A stretch of 64,000 nt of DNA. Source: Sphingobium xanthum (GTDB taxonomy: Bacteria > Pseudomonadota > Alphaproteobacteria > Sphingomonadales > Sphingomonadaceae). Every line of letters begins with the position of its first letter. Positions within the stretch are counted from its first letter, which is position 1. The stretch is taken from positions 186,001-250,000 of the forward strand of contig NZ_JAHKKS010000002.1 in assembly GCF_019737615.1 (NCBI RefSeq), written 5' to 3'. A program made the translations under genes and the position numbers. The notes beneath the pieces were generated by a model, which had not been told where the DNA came from, ran no database searches, and saw only the letters and a program-made list of their open reading frames with translations. Positions 61,265-64,000 of this stretch are shown here, one piece after another.

Positions 61265-62695
61265 TCAGCCCTCGTGGACCGCCTTGGTCACGAGGCAAGC
61301 CTGCAGGCCTTCCGGCCCATCCTCATGCCCATGGCCAGACCATTTCACACCACCGAACGGCGAGTCCGCGCCGCCGATGGCGACGCTGTTGATGCCGAGC
61401 ATGCCGGTCTCCACTTCGCGGGCGATGCGTCGCTGCATCTTGACGTCGTTGGTCCAGCTATAGGCGGCAAGGCCATAAGGCAGGCGATTGGCCTCCGCGA
61501 TCATGTCGTCGGCGCTGCCGAACGGATTGATGAGCGCGACCGGGCCGAACGGCTCCTCGTTCATGATCTCGGCATCGAGCGGAATTTCGCTGAGCACGGA
61601 CGGGGCGTAGAAAAAGCCCTGATTGCCGAGCCGTTCGCCGCCAGTGTGCAGCGTCGCGCCGGCCGCCTTGGCGCCGCCGATCAGGCGCTCCATGGCGTCC
61701 GGGCGGCGCGGATTGGCCATCGGACCCATCTGGATGCCGTCGTCCAGGCCATTGCCGACCTTGATCGCCTTGGCCCGCTCGGCAAAGCCGGTGCGGAACT
61801 TGTCGAATATGTCTTCCTGCACGATGAAGCGCGTCGGCGAGACGCAGACCTGCCCGGCATTACGGTATTTGTGGCCGACCATGACGTCGAGCACGCGATC
61901 GACATCCACATCGTCGAACACCAGCACCGGCCCGTGACCGCCCAGTTCCATGGTCGTGCGCTTCATGTCCTCTGCCGCCAGCTTGGCAAGATGCTTGCCG
62001 ATCACAGTCGAGCCGGTGAAGCTCAGCTTGCGGATGATCGGCGAGGCCAGCAGATAGCGCGAGACTTCGTCCGGCACGCCGAACACGGCCTGCGCCACTT
62101 CCTTGGGCAGCCCGGCGTCGAGCAGGCACTGCAGCACACCGAGCGCGGAGGCCGGCGTCTCTTCCGCCGACTTCATGATGACCGAGCAGCCCGCCGCGAT
62201 CGGCGCGCCGAGCTTGCGACCGGGATTGCCGAGCGGGAAATTCCACGGCGAGAAGGCCGCGACCGGGCCGACCGGCTGATAGGTCACCGTCGAGCGCGTG
62301 CCCGCCGGGCGCACCAGCGTGCGGCCATAGATGCGGAACACTTCCCCGGCGTAGAACTGGAAGAGCCCCGCCACCATCATCACCTCGATGCGGCTTTCGG
62401 CGAGCGGCTTGCCCTGCTCCATCGTGGCGATGCGAGCCAGCATGTCCTGCCGCTCGATCAGCAGCCGCGCCGCACCGTTGAGGACCGCCGCGCGCTCTTG
62501 CGGCGAAGAGTTCCGCCAGCGCACGAAGCCGCGCTGTGCGGCCTCCAGTGCCCGGTCGAGATCGGCCGTGGTTGCCAGCGGCAGCGCGCCGATCGTCTCG
62601 CCCGTCGCCGGGTTGACGATGGCAAACGTGTTGCGGTCGCCGCCGCTGACGGCCTCGCCGTCGATGATCATGTGCAGGGCGGGGTAGCTCGTCAT
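61265..62695 (-). CDS. NAD(P)-dependent aldehyde dehydrogenase
   Basis: A 476-residue ALDH of the succinate-semialdehyde/vanillin dehydrogenase type: FSPWNFPLGNPGRKLGAPIA, LSFTGSTVIGKHL, catalytic Glu in TMELGGHGP, catalytic Cys in NAGQVCVSPTR, and EEPFGPVALINPF. It should oxidise an aldehyde to its acid. With the dioxygenase at 48-49 kb and the LigW-like neighbour, an aromatic aldehyde such as vanillin is a candidate substrate. Confidence 0.92.
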   Translation of the reverse strand: MTSYPALHMIIDGEAVSGGDRNTFAIVNPATGETIGALPLATTADLDRALEAAQRGFVRWRNSSPQERAAVLNGAARLLIERQDMLARIATMEQGKPLAESRIEVMMVAGLFQFYAGEVFRIYGRTLVRPAGTRSTVTYQPVGPVAAFSPWNFPLGNPGRKLGAPIAAGCSVIMKSAEETPASALGVLQCLLDAGLPKEVAQAVFGVPDEVSRYLLASPIIRKLSFTGSTVIGKHLAKLAAEDMKRTTMELGGHGPVLVFDDVDVDRVLDVMVGHKYRNAGQVCVSPTRFIVQEDIFDKFRTGFAERAKAIKVGNGLDDGIQMGPMANPRRPDAMERLIGGAKAAGATLHTGGERLGNQGFFYAPSVLSEIPLDAEIMNEEPFGPVALINPFGSADDMIAEANRLPYGLAAYSWTNDVKMQRRIAREVETGMLGINSVAIGGADSPFGGVKWSGHGHEDGPEGLQACLVTKAVHEG

Positions 62696-62723
62696 GGCCG
62701 TCCTCTCCGAAGGATATCGGGAT

Positions 62724-62753
62724 AAAAGGCACGGCGGGCAAACATGCCCGCCG
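62724..62753 (-). terminator. terminator between the MFS and aldehyde dehydrogenase genes
   Basis: On the minus strand an 8-bp stem CGGCGGGC/GCCCGCCG (62732-62753) with a 6-base loop is followed by TGCCTTTTATCC. It would end the transcript from the transporter gene at 62950. Confidence 0.6.
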
Positions 62754-62819
62754 GCCGAGATTTTCGCTTCACCCCTCTCGGGGCAAGATGGTGAGTCGTC
62801 AACTACTCTTCGCTGCCTG

Positions 62820-62949
62820 ATCCTCCCCGTGTCGGGGAGGTGGCAGCCCGCAGGGCTGACGGAGGGGGCGTGCGGAGTCGCGCAACGCCGCCATCCCCCT
62901 CCACCCCCAACCTGCGGTTGGCGGTCCCCCTCCCCGCTCCGGGGAGGAT
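62820..62949. repeat. 130-base palindromic intergenic element
   Basis: The element starts ATCCTCCCCG and ends CGGGGAGGAT, with nested palindromes (CTCCCCG/CGGGGAG, GGAGGGGG/CCCCCTCC, GCAGCCCGCAGGGCTG). This matches a class of GC-rich mobile-looking repeats common in sphingomonads. It abuts the stop codon of the transporter gene. Confidence 0.8.
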
Positions 62950-64000
62950 TTACGCCGCTGTTGCCTTCGCAGCTTCAGCCTCGATCGCCTCCAGTCGCTC
63001 GATCTCCTCGCGATAGGGCTTGCAAGCGCGCCACATGCTGATCGTGGCGAGCGGCAACAGCACGATCGCGGTGTAGAAGATCGCCTTCCAGAGGTCCGCC
63101 TCATTGCCGACGATGCGCTGCGCCACCGTGCCGATCACCAGGCTGCCCATGGCGCCGAAGAAGGTGAACATGAACAGGTAGAAGGCCGTGATCTGCCCGC
63201 GCATGGACTGCGCCGCGACGCGCTGCACGGCGGCATTCTGCGCGGGTGCGCCGGCCAGACCGAACATGGTCGCGATCGCCATGCAGGCCATGGACAGTTC
63301 GCCGCTCGGCATGAGCGGGGCCGAGATAGTCAGGATCGTCACCGCCGTGAAGCAGATGGCGGCCGTGCGGACATTGGCGTCCTTGTATTTCTTGGCGAAG
63401 AACGAGACCATGACACCGCCAAGCACGAGGCCGATGAGCTGGGCGACCAGCAGCATCGGCGCCAGGATCGAGCCGATCTGCCCCTCGTCCATGCCATAGG
63501 TGCGCACGAGGAACGGTACGCGCCAGAAGCCGAAGCCCTGGCTCTCCAGCGCGCTCAGCGCCAGCGCGATGAACAGCGGATAATAGACGCGGCCCTGCGA
63601 GTGGATCGCCTTGATCGCATCGAAGCCCATGAAGGTCGCGACCGTGCGGCCGAAGCTCGCTTTCTCCGGAATATGCACCTTGTCGGCCACGCCTTTGCGG
63701 CGCGCCGGCTCTTTGATGAACAGGAAGAGCAGAGCCGCCGGGAACGACAGGCAACCGAGCCAGATGAGGATCCACTGCCAGCTATGGATGCGCAGCCCCA
63801 TGAAATCGCTGATGCCCCAGTCCGCCGTCGCCACGATCATCTTGCCGCCGAAATAGACGCCCAGCGTGGTGCCGCCGATGAAGCCGAACTGCAGCAGCGC
63901 GAAGGAGATCGGGATCTTCTTGGGTGGGAACATGTCGGCGATGAGCGAGTAGGAGCCGGGCGCATGCGCCGCGCCGCCCGCCCCCAGCAGCATGCGCGAG
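62950..64000 (-). CDS. MFS transporter, C-terminal part, cut by window edge
   Basis: Reading leftward from the window end, about 350 residues form nine or so membrane helices: GAGGAAHAPGSYSLIADMFP at the start of the visible part (the TM4-5 region of spinster-like transporters), ISFALLQFGFIGGTTLGVYF, and later MFTFFGAMGSLVIGTVAQRI. An ATG at 63993 is inside the fold, so the true start lies beyond 64000. The last gene product ends in an Ala/Lys-rich tail. It probably belongs to the same catabolic block as the ALDH and decarboxylase. Confidence 0.87.
   Translation of the reverse strand, partial: SRMLLGAGGAAHAPGSYSLIADMFPPKKIPISFALLQFGFIGGTTLGVYFGGKMIVATADWGISDFMGLRIHSWQWILIWLGCLSFPAALLFLFIKEPARRKGVADKVHIPEKASFGRTVATFMGFDAIKAIHSQGRVYYPLFIALALSALESQGFGFWRVPFLVRTYGMDEGQIGSILAPMLLVAQLIGLVLGGVMVSFFAKKYKDANVRTAAICFTAVTILTISAPLMPSGELSMACMAIATMFGLAGAPAQNAAVQRVAAQSMRGQITAFYLFMFTFFGAMGSLVIGTVAQRIVGNEADLWKAIFYTAIVLLPLATISMWRACKPYREEIERLEAIEAEAAKATAA

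Noticed and set aside
1..64000. CRISPR arrays, insertion sequences, prophage or integron structures
   Set aside because: No regularly spaced repeats, transposase, integrase or attachment-site pair was seen; the repeats found are single palindromic intergenic elements.

Overview
The window is GC-rich and densely coded. It looks like the chromosome of a flagellated alphaproteobacterium of the order Sphingomonadales (Sphingobium/Novosphingobium/Sphingopyxis type). Support for this comes from a sphingomonad-style lignostilbene dioxygenase and a LigW-like decarboxylase, an Oar/sphingomonad-type TonB receptor, flagellar promoters of the sigma-54 class as in Caulobacter, the YfgM-BamB-Der gene order, and several short palindromic intergenic repeats of the kind scattered through sphingomonad genomes. 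No phage, insertion sequence or CRISPR array was seen.

Layout. 1-9.7 kb: the N-terminal half of an ABC-F ATPase, a SIMPL protein, a PepSY protein with a PhoPQ-like two-component system, a MerR regulator divergent from a glutaredoxin-MauE membrane protein, purC, an unusual LysR regulator, tRNA-Gly(TCC), and a MASE1-PAS-GGDEF diguanylate cyclase. 9.8-12.7 kb: an EF-hand protein and an OmpR/EnvZ-like two-component system. 12.7-30 kb: a flagellar region with motBA, flgLKJIHGFEDCB (leftward), and rightward a compact second MotA/MotB-like pair, flgA, flgM, a FlgN-like gene, a lytic transglycosylase, flhA and fliA. Three near-perfect -24/-12 (sigma-54) promoters drive the flgB operon, flgA and the transglycosylase-flhA unit. 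A sigma-28 promoter lies in front of fliA itself. 30-39.3 kb: a small membrane protein, an AraC regulator divergent from a TonB-dependent receptor, panB, yfgM-bamB-der, tusA and an Hpt protein. 39.4-46 kb: an NAD-dependent molybdenum formate dehydrogenase operon (fdsG-fdsB-mobA-fdsA-fdsD) followed by fdhD. 46-50 kb: an aromatic-acid MFS transporter and a MarR regulator divergent from a lignostilbene dioxygenase, then a DoxX gene broken by an in-frame stop. 50-55.8 kb: miscellaneous oxidoreductases, a serine hydrolase, and an AraC/SDR divergent pair. 55.8-64 kb: a leftward catabolic block of MFS (partial), aldehyde dehydrogenase, LigW-like decarboxylase, MFS, GMC oxidoreductase and a molybdopterin oxidoreductase.

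How it fits together (inference): the 46-64 kb genes look like parts of lignin-derived biaryl/stilbene catabolism (uptake, stilbene cleavage, aldehyde oxidation, carboxyvanillate decarboxylation). O-demethylation of such methoxylated aromatics yields one-carbon units that end as formate, which the neighbouring formate dehydrogenase would oxidise to CO2 with NADH. The flagellar part shows a staged programme: sigma-54 for hook-basal body, FlgA and export genes, with FliA and its anti-sigma FlgM encoded in the same block.
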